From Bradysia coprophila (taxonomy: Eukaryota; Arthropoda; Insecta; Diptera; Sciaridae), in NCBI RefSeq assembly GCF_014529535.1, contig NW_023503313.1:1228796-1292795 (forward strand): a stretch of DNA of 64,000 nucleotides, read 5' to 3'. Under the pieces are notes generated by a model. It was not told the DNA's origin, searched no databases, and saw only the letters and a program-made list of their open reading frames with translations. The position numbers and the translations under genes were made by a program. Positions 1 to 14,626 of this stretch are shown here, piece after piece. Each line of letters begins with the position of its first letter. Position 1 is the first letter of the stretch.

Positions 1-944
1 TCCAAAAGTAGGCCCTGTCATACAGTGTAATTAGGTCCCTTATTTGACGTTTTGAAAATGAACCGCTCTGCCTACCGCTCCTGCCTGGTTTATTTTACCT
101 TCTGCCGTGTTACAACGCACTGTCTAGCGACATATCCAAAGTCTACCCATTAAAATGACTCTAGTATGAGATGTAGGTAGGCCGTAAAGTTATTGATTTT
201 TTCATCATGGAACTACCAATATCCTTCAAGAAAAAATATTACCAAAATTGGATGAGTCCATGACTGTAGGTATCAATACTTATTTAAAAATAGTTGAAAG
301 TCCAGTTTTCGTATGAATTCTGACGATTCTATGCGAATTCGAGATCAATCAAACGAAAATGTGACTTCGCCACATTTAAATTACATACTGGAGCTACGCT
401 CCATTTCGAAAAACGTGGCGTGTTGTGACGTGGGACGGACCTACATTCACTGAAATCGGACGTCCCTTTTTTGTTCCCAGGTATTTTTTCACATTGTGCA
501 CGGATTCATGTACCACACGAAAAAAAACGGTGTCAAAAACCTCAAACAAAACGACAAAAAGCGTGACGTCCTTTTTGGACGACGCCTTAATCATTACATA
601 GCAATTTGCTCCCTGCGAAAATGATCCATTCCATGTGGACTACTTTCATTTCATTTTTTAAAATTAATTTTCCTACATAGAAATCAACGTTCAACTTGGG
701 ACAGGTAGAAGGACAATGTTACCAACTCATTGCACTATGGGAAAATGAGTAATTACTTCATTGATGAGAGCGTTAAGACTCATCGTGACGTAATTATTGG
801 GAACTTAACATTGTATGATTGCAGCCCTTGCCTTATAGGCTCAACTTGGCAAACTTCCAAACAAGGACATTATCGTAATCTACTTTTACGTGTTACGGCA
901 TGTTTCATTTTGATTTACATTGCCTAATCACGTAAAGCATTGTA

Positions 945-1050
945 CTTCCGAGGTTCCAAGTTGTTATTTGATAAGTGGGGAATACAGCCCTCCCCTTCGG
1001 GTCGGGCTGTAACACCCCCCTTATCAAACACACAACTTGAAACCTCGGAA
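945..1050. repeat. TA-flanked hairpin element nested in the 2.4 kb element
   Basis: An almost perfect inverted repeat: arms of about 45 bases (CTTCCGAGGTT... / ...AACCTCGGAAG) around a GC-rich tip, ACAGCCC...CCCCTTCGGG...GGGCTGT. TA lies on both sides (943-944, 1051-1052), as for a small TA-target MITE. The tip contains C-TTCG-G, which as RNA would be a very stable tetraloop. It lies wholly within the larger inverted-repeat element and so probably inserted later. Confidence 0.65.
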
Positions 1051-1152
1051 GTAATATACTATTATCTGTCTAGAACGATAATCTCGAGCTTATCCTTCTA
1101 GGGAGTTTTTGTTTATCTCGATATATCTGTTCTCGACAGATAAAATATGATA

Positions 1153-1261
1153 TGCACCTATTGCCAGCCTGGTATTTTGACGTGTAGGCATAACGGCCCA
1201 CGCCTTCGGCTAGGGCAATAATGTCCTACACGTCAAAATATCAATCTTGGCAACAGGTGCA
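1153..1261. repeat. second TA-flanked hairpin element nested in the 2.4 kb element
   Basis: Arms TGCACCTATTGCCAG...TTTTGACGTGTAGG and CCTACACGTCAAAA...TTGGCAACAGGTGCA pair over about 40 bases with a few mismatches. TA flanks both ends (1151-1152, 1262-1263). The tip reads ACGCCTTCGGC, again a GCC-TTC-GGC mini-hairpin. The arm sequence is unrelated to that of the hairpin at 945-1050, so this is a different family with a similar tip. Confidence 0.6.
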
Positions 1262-2452
1262 TAATATATATTACATGAACTTGAAATGTTTTAAAACACA
1301 CTCTGCGATCCCAGTTTGTAACATTTTCCAGATAAATACAACGAAAACAGGAAAAATGAAAAAGATAAAATATATGCGATCGTCATGCCATCATTATCGT
1401 CATACTATGCGTCATTATAAACGTCCAGACGCAGATTTTTTTTTTTAAATATGGATGTGTATACAGCTAAATTGATTTCTATTATTAACTAAAAATTATA
1501 ATTATGTTGCACACACGTTGAGCAAAAAAAAATTTTGTTTTTATTTTTAATTGTGTTGACATAATAAATCCCAAGAACTAATAATTCTAATCAACGACCA
1601 TTAAGATAACTAATTCAATTTTTGATGCTAAATGTAACTGCGACAACATATGATTATAAATTAAAACGAAACCGATAATCTTTCGACACCCATCACAATT
1701 TTATTTTCAATAAACTTTACTGATTAGAACAAACGAACGTAACCTTTCTGAATATTCTGTGATCTAAACAAGAAAAATGTAAATATAAACATTATCCGTT
1801 CTTTGCATAGTAAGTATGCATTGTTTGGATGGATGGATCGGACAATGTACATCATATTGACTGTGACTTCGATTACCAACAAAAAAAAAATCAAAGAGAA
1901 AAAACCGTCGAAACCCCTACTTTTCATAATTGACGCTTTTTTCGACGCGTTCAACATGTTAGTACATTAACTAGTGGAAATATAGTCTACACTGCACTTT
2001 CCTGTAGTCAAAATAAAAATGCCCAAATCACAGCATGCGACATTTGTTATGTTAATTGGAATTGAAATTAAATTTAAAAATCGTTTCTTCATGGGGTTAT
2101 TGACCTCGTTTCCGCTTATAAAAAAGGAAGAGAGTTAGTTATGTCTTTACGTAAATTTTGTTGAACGTTTCGATTGTTGCCGCGATCGACGGCCAACACT
2201 CAGCTTTGTATTAAGTAACGAAAAAAGAAACCGTTTCACTTTTGGTTTTTTATTTTGTATATTTTAATTTTACAAAGATTTGTACATCAATGCAATCTGT
2301 TTCGAAAAAAATGTAACAAATTTTTGTATTTTGAATTTTAATAATTTTATGTAACTTTCATCTAGTTAACTAGTTTTGTCACGGCAGAGTAAAATAAACC
2401 AGCAGTAGCAGTTCATTTCTGAAATGTCAAATAAGGGACCTAATACACTGTA

Positions 2453-4848
2453 CGAAAATGAACTCAAATGAACACATAAATTGAATTAATTTTATTCGCA
2501 AAATATTCCCTAGTCAAATCAAGCACTAGTGTTTGGCTTAATTTACTCTGTCGTGGTTTGTTCTTGTTTTTATTGTTGCAATAATTCGACTAAAAAAATA
2601 GGAATGATTACAAGTTATGATGACGAATCCAACAAAATATTTCCATACGTTCGAACGATGAAATTATTATTCATTTTTTTAAATTATGACTTTGGTTTTG
2701 CCTGTGTGGATTTTTAGATTAATAAATTCTCCTTGCAATCAAAGCCACATTGTATTTTATCAAAAACTAGCCAGTCAAAATTTCTAGTTAGATTTTTTGT
2801 TTAATTGCATTTTCTTTGTTCAGCTGCATCTTTTGCAATACATTTTATTTAGGAAGCGAAAAATACAAATTTACAGCGACTTTAAATTGCAACTCATTGT
2901 TTGAGAAAACATTTTTCATTAATATTATACTATGCGTTTTCTCGTCAATGGTAGCTTTCCTTTATGCTTAGTATACCAAATTAGATGTCTTAACCAAAAT
3001 ATATTTTCCTTAGGCTTAATTTGTCAATCTTCAAAATTTTCAGACATTTTCAGCTGAAAGGTTTCTTTTGGCATCCAATGACCTCTCTATGCAAGCCCAA
3101 AATTATTTTCTTATCGTTTTGTATGAAGATACTTTGTAGATTATTTGTAAATATATTTGAACACCGAGTGCTTTTGTTTTTCTTTGCAATTCAAAGAAAT
3201 TATTTGAATTAGTGTCGAAGTGTTCGATCTGAAAAACAGTCTAGATGTTCACTGTGTCTGCCAAAAAATGATAAAAATGTTCGACTTTACAGGCACATTT
3301 AGTACTGTTAACATTCGGGAATGTGAAACCTACAAGCCAAATTTTTGTCCAAGATTTTCTTTGAATGCACAAAGAATGAGTATTGGTCAAAAGTTTGCTT
3401 CGTAGATTTTCTTTTTGAATTTTCTTTCACAAATATGAACATTTCGGCACACATACAACCATTTTCCAATCGAATTCAGTTGTACAAACGTAATTCTTAA
3501 GTAACTAGCAACAGTTTAAAAACGAAAAAGTTTTGTAAATGAAACTCTATTTCACATTGACAATTCCTTAAAAGTGTAAATAGTAAATTCACTCAAGCAC
3601 AGTCTGAATTTTAAAAAATAAAAGAAAATATTTCAGCCACTGACTGTTATGATTTTATTTCAATAAAGATTCCTGATAACATTTATTATTGAGCGAAAAG
3701 TATTATACTTTCTCTTAAAACTTTTTATTCAACTGATTTTAGTCATGGAAGAATAGAACATTCGAATTAGGATGGGATTGCGCATTATACTGTCCAGTTA
3801 TAATTTTTAAAATTCAAAATTCTTTGTCATTTCTTATAAATAATGCGCGGTCTAACCTTCCAACATAAAATCTCAATATGTTAACAAGACGTTAATAGTT
3901 TCGCAATAGTTTAAACAAGGCATCGAAATCAGTTTTAGAATGAAAATTTCGTTTAGGTAAATTTTATCACTGAGAAGAAGACTGAAATAGTTCGTTGTAC
4001 GAAATCTATCCGAAATGAAAAAAAAAAGAAGCGGAGCGAGTACTCAAATCAAATTAGTGCCAGATCGGTTAGCTGGTATGTAACTGTTTCAATTTCTTTT
4101 CTCACTATCCAGTGTGCAGCCTTAAGGCTCGGGGTAATTCTTACGAGCAAAAAAACGTAAATTTTGGAAGCAGACATGGTTACTTTATAGTCTACTATTC
4201 AGTGCTATTCCTGTAGGTAAAATTCTGCATTCTCAGTTAGACGTTTTAAGAAGGAATTTTAAAATTCATATGTTACTTCATAACCATTAATTTTATCATA
4301 ATTTATATAATTTTTGTTTTTTTAGAAAAGACACCCATATTATGTAACTACAATTTAACATTAACTTTTGTTTGTTTATATTTTAAATTCAACAATTAAA
4401 AATTTAGAAATTTTATTTTATATAATTTTTGTTCTTCAATTGAATATTAAACGCACATAAATATCGTTGTATATAATAACGTACTCTCAACTACTATTTA
4501 GTTTTTTTCATTTTTTTAATAAGTTTTTTTTTGGTTGTTTTTCTTTGTTATATAAATTTAGGTAATGACACTGCGTGAATTGTTTTTTACAACTTCTTTT
4601 CTCTTAAATTTTCTCTAGCAACATTTCCAATTTATTTCTTTAAATTGTAATATTAATTTCATTTTAAGCAGCGTGTTATTTACTATTAATAATGACATTT
4701 TTATGTACAATTTGTATCGATTGCAGATGGACTGGCAAAACGAGAAAGGTTTAATAGTCCGAAAAACTTAGGAGATATCTCCTCCGGAGGTTAATAATAA
4801 TATATTAGTCGTGTGGGCATGTGATTCTTTTTCAAATTCATAAATATT
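2453..4848. other. non-coding spacer, nothing recognised
   Basis: Very AT-rich sequence with only short random open frames (60-65 codons), no recognisable protein, RNA gene or clear repeat. Runs of T/A near 4300-4560 look like ordinary low-complexity insect spacer. Confidence 0.6.
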
Positions 4849-4850
4849 TA

Positions 4851-5014
4851 CAGTCAACAGAATTCGTGTCTAAGCTCGGCGGTTTTACCAGCTGGTCCAC
4901 TTATTCAAACAGTTTGCTTATAAGACCTTATTAGCACGTAGTGTGACTAATGAATGGTCCAGCTGGTAAAACAGCTGAGCCAAGCTTAGACACAAATTCT
5001 GTTGACATTAACTG
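4851..5014. mobile_element. TA-flanked MITE (CAGTCAACAGAATT ends)
   Basis: Inverted arms of about 55 bases: CAGTCAACAGAATTCGTGTC...CCAGCTGG and the reverse-complementary CCAGCTGG...GACACAAATTCTGTTGACATTAACTG. TA flanks both sides (4849-4850, 5015-5016) and the CAGT terminus suits a Tc1/mariner-derived MITE. A 6-base insertion (ATTAAC region) breaks perfect pairing near the right end. No coding capacity. Confidence 0.65.
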
Positions 5015-5016
5015 TA

Positions 5017-5745
5017 ATTTGAAATCAAGAAATTTCTCTGAAATTCTATTAATCTGATACATTTCTTATTAAGAGTACTAAAACCGGCAACTTTAACGCG
5101 AATGTATTCCCTTAATTCGTTTAACCTGTCATTTCTAGTTTATTGCTTGAAGTGTACGCTGCTAAAATCCAGATACACCAATCAATTCCTATTTATTACC
5201 CCCGGTTGTAGCAACAAAACAAACAGACAAACAAAAATACGAAAACTACCATTTTCCATTTGGGATTTGTGTACACTGAATTTTGGAAAACAAATAACCA
5301 GAATACACAGAGTGCACAGTGTTTCACACGATCAAATAACGATAGTGACAACTAAACTTAATTCAAAATCTGTGTTTGGGTGTGTGTGTCACGATATTTT
5401 CAAATTTATTATAGCAGCTTTAATTCTGTCGGACAATAAAAAGTGGTGCGAGTGATATTGCCAGATTGTTAAAAGGACTTTTTCATTCATTTGCGAACAT
5501 TGTTATATTTAAAGTAATTGAAATTGAAATTGCGCTTTCGTCGATAAAATTGTTCGAAGTTCGAATGAGTAAGATGAATGTCTCCTCTGGGAGATGATGA
5601 CGACGAATGAAAGTGATTGTCACACTTCAACACCTGTGTGTGTTGGGTAATGGTGGGTCTGACACGATAAAATGTTAAATTCTTCGTAGGCAAAAGACAT
5701 GTACAGTTTAGGCGCAAAATGATAAAAATTGAAATTTTTAAACGT
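5017..5745. other. spacer with one 117-codon open frame, not called as a gene
   Basis: An open frame runs 5102-5455 on the plus strand, but its translation is rich in hydrophobic, Ser and Asn residues, resembles no family I know, and has no promoter, splice or poly(A) context. I treat it as chance. The rest shows nothing. Confidence 0.4.
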
Positions 5746-5747
5746 TA

Positions 5748-5910
5748 CTGTGGATTTACATAGCAACGTAAAAGTGACAGATGCAAAAATTTTCTCATAC
5801 GGCAACTCGAAATTTCATTCATAATTTTAATTTTATGAATGAAATTTCGGGTTGCAGTATTTAAAAAACATTGCATCTGTCACTTTTACGTTGCTATGTA
5901 AATCCACGGT
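5748..5910. mobile_element. hairpin MITE, arms of ~75 bases
   Basis: GTGGATTTACATAGCAACG...GACAGATGCAA at the left is matched in inverted orientation by TTGCATCTGTC...CGTTGCTATGTAAATCCAC at the right; the inner arms (AATTTCATTCATAA / TTATGAATGAAATTT) continue almost to the centre, leaving a ~10-base loop. TA at 5746-5747 and 5911-5912 fits a TA target. The whole unit would extrude as one long cruciform. Confidence 0.6.
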
Positions 5911-5912
5911 TA

Positions 5913-6446
5913 GAGCTTGGCACTTATTGTTCGCGTGTGTTGTGTGTACGGTCGCCGAAATAGGTGTGGATTATTTAAATAGGCTTCTGAAAAATTGTTT
6001 GAAGCATTTTCTCCTCTATAAAATATTTGATATTTTCTGTTACATAGTCCCGATATGCTTAATTTCACTGACAATTTGTTTTTGTTTTGGTGATTTTACT
6101 TAGCTTATAGTTTTCATTGAGCTGCCGTAATTTGCAAAAGAGACTTAGTGAAAATTCGAAACAGAATAATTCTTTTGTGTACATTTGTCCCTAAGTCCCT
6201 TATCTAAATAACGGCAGTGAAGTAAGTATATACCGCGATGGTATACATCAAAATGTTCATTTCTTTTAGTCAGTTGATATTTTAATGTTTGTTTTTAGTG
6301 ATTTATACTTAACGAATATCTCCAGATCATCTCATCTCATTGTGTTAAAATAAGAATTTGTCGTCTTGTTTAACGTAAAAATAAGAAGAAAATGAAAAAA
6401 AAAAGACAAAACGGAAAACAAATTTCTCTTTACCTTTGTCTCGTTT
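5913..6446. other. spacer between MITE and uridine phosphorylase, with a small inverted repeat
   Basis: Holds the 3' flank of the minus-strand uridine phosphorylase gene. Within it, GCTGCCGTAATTTGC...GAGACTTAG (6121-6148) and CTAAGTCCC...AATAACGGCAG (6193-6220) form an imperfect inverted repeat enclosing about 100 bases, a possible tiny MITE. No clear AATAAA on the minus strand was seen close to the stop codon. Confidence 0.4.
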
Positions 6447-10102
<3,656 letters not shown>

Positions 10103-11285
10103 TATGCAAGTTTTCACAACTTTTCTACTTAAAATTCACTTCCAGTTTTTCCAGACAGAAAACAAAATGAGTTAACCTTTCGTGTACGTACTCACAAATT
10201 GAACAAATGTTACAAGCTATAATGCAACAGCACTCTCTGATTGTGTACGTATATAATTTTAAACTTAAACTAAATTCGCATTTGCGCCAATTTACATACA
10301 ATGCACTGTCGTTTGCAACAACACAACTTCTCAATTTGAACTGAAATGAGTTATTGGATCTTATTAAAACGCAACCGACGTAACACAAACAACTAACGTT
10401 TATAACTTGTTTCTGGTGTCTGTTTCAGGCGAATGTTCCATTCAAGAAAAACTGATTCCGAACCGAATAGTGTTATCACCATACGAAGAACGATTCTGAT
10501 ACACCAGAACCAAAAGAAGAAAAAATCTTTGATAAGAAAAGATGAAAAAAAACGAATTATCTTCCTTCGTTTTTTTCAGGGTTAAAATGTAATAACATTC
10601 AAAGATGTTTTTCGTTTATTTTTCATTCGTAGTTTTATCTCAATATTTTAAACACAGCATCATTTCTTATACCCACACTACCTCTGTCTACGTATAACAT
10701 ATTCATGTGCTCTAGTTCATATTTAAAACTATCATATCGTATTTAAAATGGTTCGAAATTTATGAACGTCCTGAAGAAAGGTCTGCATACCGTCTGCATA
10801 CAAACTGATGGTGAATCATATAACAATTGAATTTTTACCTACGTTTCTGGAATGTTGAATTTATTGTTACATACAAAAAAATCGACCCGTAAGTTAATTT
10901 AAACTGAAGATAAAATCGAGTGGCAGATCGTGTCACTTTTTAGAATTTTCTCTTTATTTAATGCACATAAGGGTAAGAATGCAATCGTTTCGGTTTTTTT
11001 TTTTGGCTACGGTCGCTGTTCACCGAATACTGTTCAACAAGTTGTCGTTTGAAGCATCGACGTATAAGATACTTCCAATATTAAATTGAATGAATTGAGT
11101 GAGTACGTTACACATCAATAAGATCCGACAGAACCTATTCTGGGATATTTTTTTTGGTAAATTTTAGCAAATTTTGTAAATTGATTTTCCAAACCCTGGA
11201 TACCCTGGATACTGACAAGAGGTAGCATGTTACTGATTTGGATTCCTTATATGTTATGTTGCTGGTTGGGTCAAAAGGAATTGTT
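10103..11285. other. upstream region of uridine phosphorylase, no gene seen
   Basis: AT-rich sequence upstream of the minus-strand start at 10102. It should contain that gene's promoter and 5' UTR, but I cannot point to a core promoter. The 87-codon minus-strand open frame at 10125-10388 has no recognisable features. Confidence 0.4.
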
Positions 11286-11287
11286 TC

Positions 11288-11620
11288 TCGGAACAAGATG
11301 TGTCATGGTCCCCAATACTTGTCTTCCTCATTGCCCTCAACCAAAAACATGTCAAAACCACTTTTTTGTTTATTTGGTTGTGCTTATTGAACGCCTCTCA
11401 TTCGACTCTCCCTGAGTCATCTTCATGGCTAAAACGTTACAATAAACCAATGACAATACAATTGGGTTGTTTTATATTGCATTGCCAATGGGTGATTGTA
11501 ACGTTTTAACCATGAAGATGACCGGGAGAGTCAAACACAACAAAACAAACAAAAATTTGTTCAGAAAGAGTAGTTCGGTGAGCAAGAAAAGGATTGAGGA
11601 CCATTGCATCTTGTTCCCAG
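11288..11620. repeat. foldback repeat of ~330 bases
   Basis: GGAACAAGATG...ATGGTCC near 11290-11315 is repeated inverted as GGACCATTGCATCTTGTTCC at 11598-11617. Closer in, GACTCTCC...GTCATCTTCATGG (11405-11425) pairs with CCATGAAGATGACCGGGAGAGTC (11511-11532), and AAAACGTTACAATAAACC pairs with the inverted GGGTGATTGTAACGTTTT. The arms are diverged in places (about 11330-11400), so this looks like an old foldback element. Confidence 0.55.
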
Positions 11621-11624
11621 TGAC

Positions 11625-14035
11625 GATTTAACAGATTTATCCATCTTTATTCAAAGTCCTTCATTTTGCTAGTAAAAAACAGTTGAAACCAAAGAATTTG
11701 GTATATATACGTCCTTTCCGTCTGGTCTTCAAGACCACATGTGCATACGATCACAGTCATTTTCTGAAAAGTTTTCGTTTCGACTTACTCATCTCGCTCC
11801 TCATCTGATAATGAAGACAATGATGATCTGTACAGAGACATAATCTATGTATACTTTGGAGTTGGAGTTGGTTGATAACGATACAGCTGAAATAAGAAAG
11901 AATTTAATTTAATATTAAAGCAGCTTTGAACTTTACGCTTCAATTTGTTGGTTGTGTGCACAGCGAGGGCAGAAAATCGCTTGAGTTGGAATTTCCTATT
12001 TTCCGCCAGTTGAACAGAACGGATATCAAAACTTTTACTTCGCGTAACTAACCTTTTTGTCATTTTTGTAATAAACTTCTTCGTATACAACAAATTTTGT
12101 TTTCTGTAATTGAATTATATCCGAAAAAACGAAAATTTTTGATTCATCTGAAAAGTTAACTTAGTCAGAACACATAGGTATCAAATATACCGACATGCTG
12201 AGGAAATCACTTCGGAACTATACAAAAAGATTGAGTTGGCACGCATCGTTGCACAATTTAAATTAATACAAAAACGATGACGTAGAGATCACAATTATGC
12301 AGTTATTAAAACCTGCCCAAAAACTACGATAAATTATATCGAAAACCTATCCTTTTTCTATATATCAATTTACCATTTCAGTTCCATCATGAGAACATAT
12401 AACCGCACTCAAACCTCACCTCACATGGGTTACCATGGTATACTTTAAGAAATGTTTGAAAACGATTGAATACTCAATCAATTTCAATTTATTGACGGAA
12501 GTGCGGAGACACCAAAGTGTTGGCACATTGAACTCTGTCATCAATCAAATTCATTTATTCACCTGTTACCTTTTTCTTGTTCGCAAAATTTACGTACGAT
12601 TCAGTTGAACGATTCAATTAACTAAAAAGCCAACCTTTTCTCGGCCTATTAAAAGTTTTGTTTCGTCTGTTCTTCTATTAATGATGACCCAAAATTGAAT
12701 CCGAAAATAGTTCTTGTCGCTCAAAAGCTCCGAAAAATATTTATAGAAACTTGAGAGGAGCACTTGTTTGATTCTGAAGAACAATCAATAGATCGTCGTG
12801 TGAATGTGTTTGCATTTTGGAATCAAACTTTTACTGTGAAAAAAAGCGATCTGACGAGAACATACTTTCTAACTGTTGAACAAACTTCCTTCCGCAGTAT
12901 AAAAAAGTTTTGTTTTGATTTTTACTTTAGTTTAAACGAGAGCGATATGGACAAAATGTTGGTGATATGCTAGTACACGGAAAGCGTATAATTTTTCCAA
13001 AAAAATATCGATTTTACATAACTTACCTACAATATACTCGTGTGGTTAAATTTAAATGGAATTAACAAGTTTACTAAGGCTTTATACGATTAATTAGTCA
13101 GCACACCACTTTTAACTATTTAACTGAATTCGATTGCAACAAATTTCAAGTCTAACAACAACAATTTTGGTATTTTTTGGGAAGGATTTTTGTGTTTCTA
13201 CCCTAACAAAGAAAATTGAATACACAATAAACGATGTGACTGTTCGAAGCAAACTCAAATATTACGTACACACCCTTATTATCTTTACTGTCGTTCACAC
13301 TGCGTCTGTGTCTACCAGTGCTCTCTCGAATTCGTTTTGCTGTTCATGATAATTTCCAAAAGGTTGTTCGACAGTGTAAACAGTTCTTTAAAAATGTTTC
13401 TTTTCCGATTTTTTTTCGGAAATATTTGATTTAACCATGCGCACACCAACATTTTTCCAATTTTCACTTCCTTTTCTCGTGTACATATTTAACCATTTAG
13501 CCATTTAAGTAGTGCAGAAAGATACATATGCTCCCTTCCCTGTTTACTTATTTCCGATAGTAGCAGAGTAGCAGGTATCATCAGCAGATTAAAATGTTAT
13601 GCATATCATCGCTCCCATAATGAACCTTTATTTACTCTGCTTACAATGTTTAAAAGAGGAAACTGTTTAGCCGGAGATTTGTACGTAGAAATGACGATAA
13701 CACAAACCGCACTGTTTTAATTTTCAACCGAGAAAACTTTGAATCACGATAGAAGGTAGTATCACCCACTCTCTTCAGATAACAGTTTTGAGGGATCATG
13801 GTGCAGTGACTTTGTCACCGTATCCTGATAGCAACACGGTTTCATATGTCTCCAAACAAATATATTCTTCCAAAAATATTTTTTAGAAATCAGAATAATG
13901 AATATCAGCAACATTGTAATATACACCATTTCAGCGGCAGCTGCAATAATACATTGTTTCGTCAGGTGGATGTCAGTACAAACATGTTAATTAAGTGGCA
14001 ATCGGTTGTCTGTCCATTGATTGATTTCGTTTTTA
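11625..14035. other. non-coding spacer, nothing recognised
   Basis: About 2.4 kb of AT-rich DNA with open frames no longer than 82 codons, none with a recognisable product, splice structure or promoter. Confidence 0.55.
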
Positions 14036-14039
14036 TGAT

Positions 14040-14390
14040 ATAAAATCGTGACGGCTTGGCTTGGATCAACGCACTTCAAGCAAAAGTGATCAAAGTCGAC
14101 AGCTGCCAAATAGAGCACTATGAAATGGTTTTTACATGCTTCGAAAACCGTACTTTTCATGTTTCAAGCACTACTTTCGACGCCCTTATCATGTAAAATC
14201 CATTACATAACTCGGGATAAAAAGATGAAAAGTCTCATTTTCGTGTGTTTATTGACCTCGGCTTCGCCTAGGATCAACAAAACTCACACGAAAACTCTAC
14301 TTTTCATCTTTTTATCCCTAGTAATGTAAAATACTATTACAGTTGTGTGACACACTGTCAAGTTTCAGTACCCTAGAGTACCAAGTGCGT
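14040..14390. repeat. older repeat (shared with 46.83-47.07 kb) carrying an inserted hairpin element
   Basis: The outer parts are an inverted match to 46830-47070: GGTACTCTA... with CACACAACTG at the right edge (reverse strand) and GTCGAC..GATCA..TTTGCTTG.AGTGCG at the left edge. Between them, 14131-14338 is a foldback absent from the other copy: GATAAAAAGATGAAAAGTC...TTTTCGTGTG pairs with CACACGAAAA...CTTTTCATCTTTTTATC, with the tip GACCTCGGCTTCGCCT. A relative of the inserted unit lies at 45960-46200. Confidence 0.5.
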
Positions 14391-14626
14391 TGCTTGGATA
14401 TAATAAAAGGCAGACTTCTTGCGTCACTAACCACATTTGTTTTATCGATAAAAGTAGTCTCTAAGCACACGGTTCTTTGGAGAATAGAAACCCTTTGCAT
14501 TTACTGTTTTAGTATTAAAATTGGCGAACAGAGTCTGCATTGCATTCATAATTGTCGTCAAATAAGATGAATCGCAGACGAGTGCTGGCTATTTAAATTA
14601 GTGCAACGAATCAATTTTTTCCCTTC

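Larger units (their letters stand above)
23..2450. mobile_element. Tc1/mariner-like non-autonomous element with long terminal inverted repeats
   Basis: The first ~95 bases (from CAGTGTAATTAGGTCCC) are matched in inverted orientation by the last ~75 bases (ending GGGACCTAATACACTG), with small gaps. Both ends are flanked by TA (21-22 and 2451-2452), the target duplication of the Tc1/mariner superfamily, and begin CAGT as many Tc1-like ends do. The interior has no reading frame longer than about 77 codons and none that resembles a transposase, so the element looks non-autonomous. Two smaller hairpin elements sit inside it (listed separately). The TIR match and TA flanks are visible; the superfamily assignment is inferred from ends alone. 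Confidence 0.7.

Noticed and set aside
394-594. 66-codon minus-strand frame inside the 2.4 kb element
   Set aside because: No transposase motif or catalytic residues; the length is what chance gives in such sequence.
5102-5455. 117-codon plus-strand open frame
   Set aside because: No recognisable domain, promoter or splice context; composition follows the local base content.
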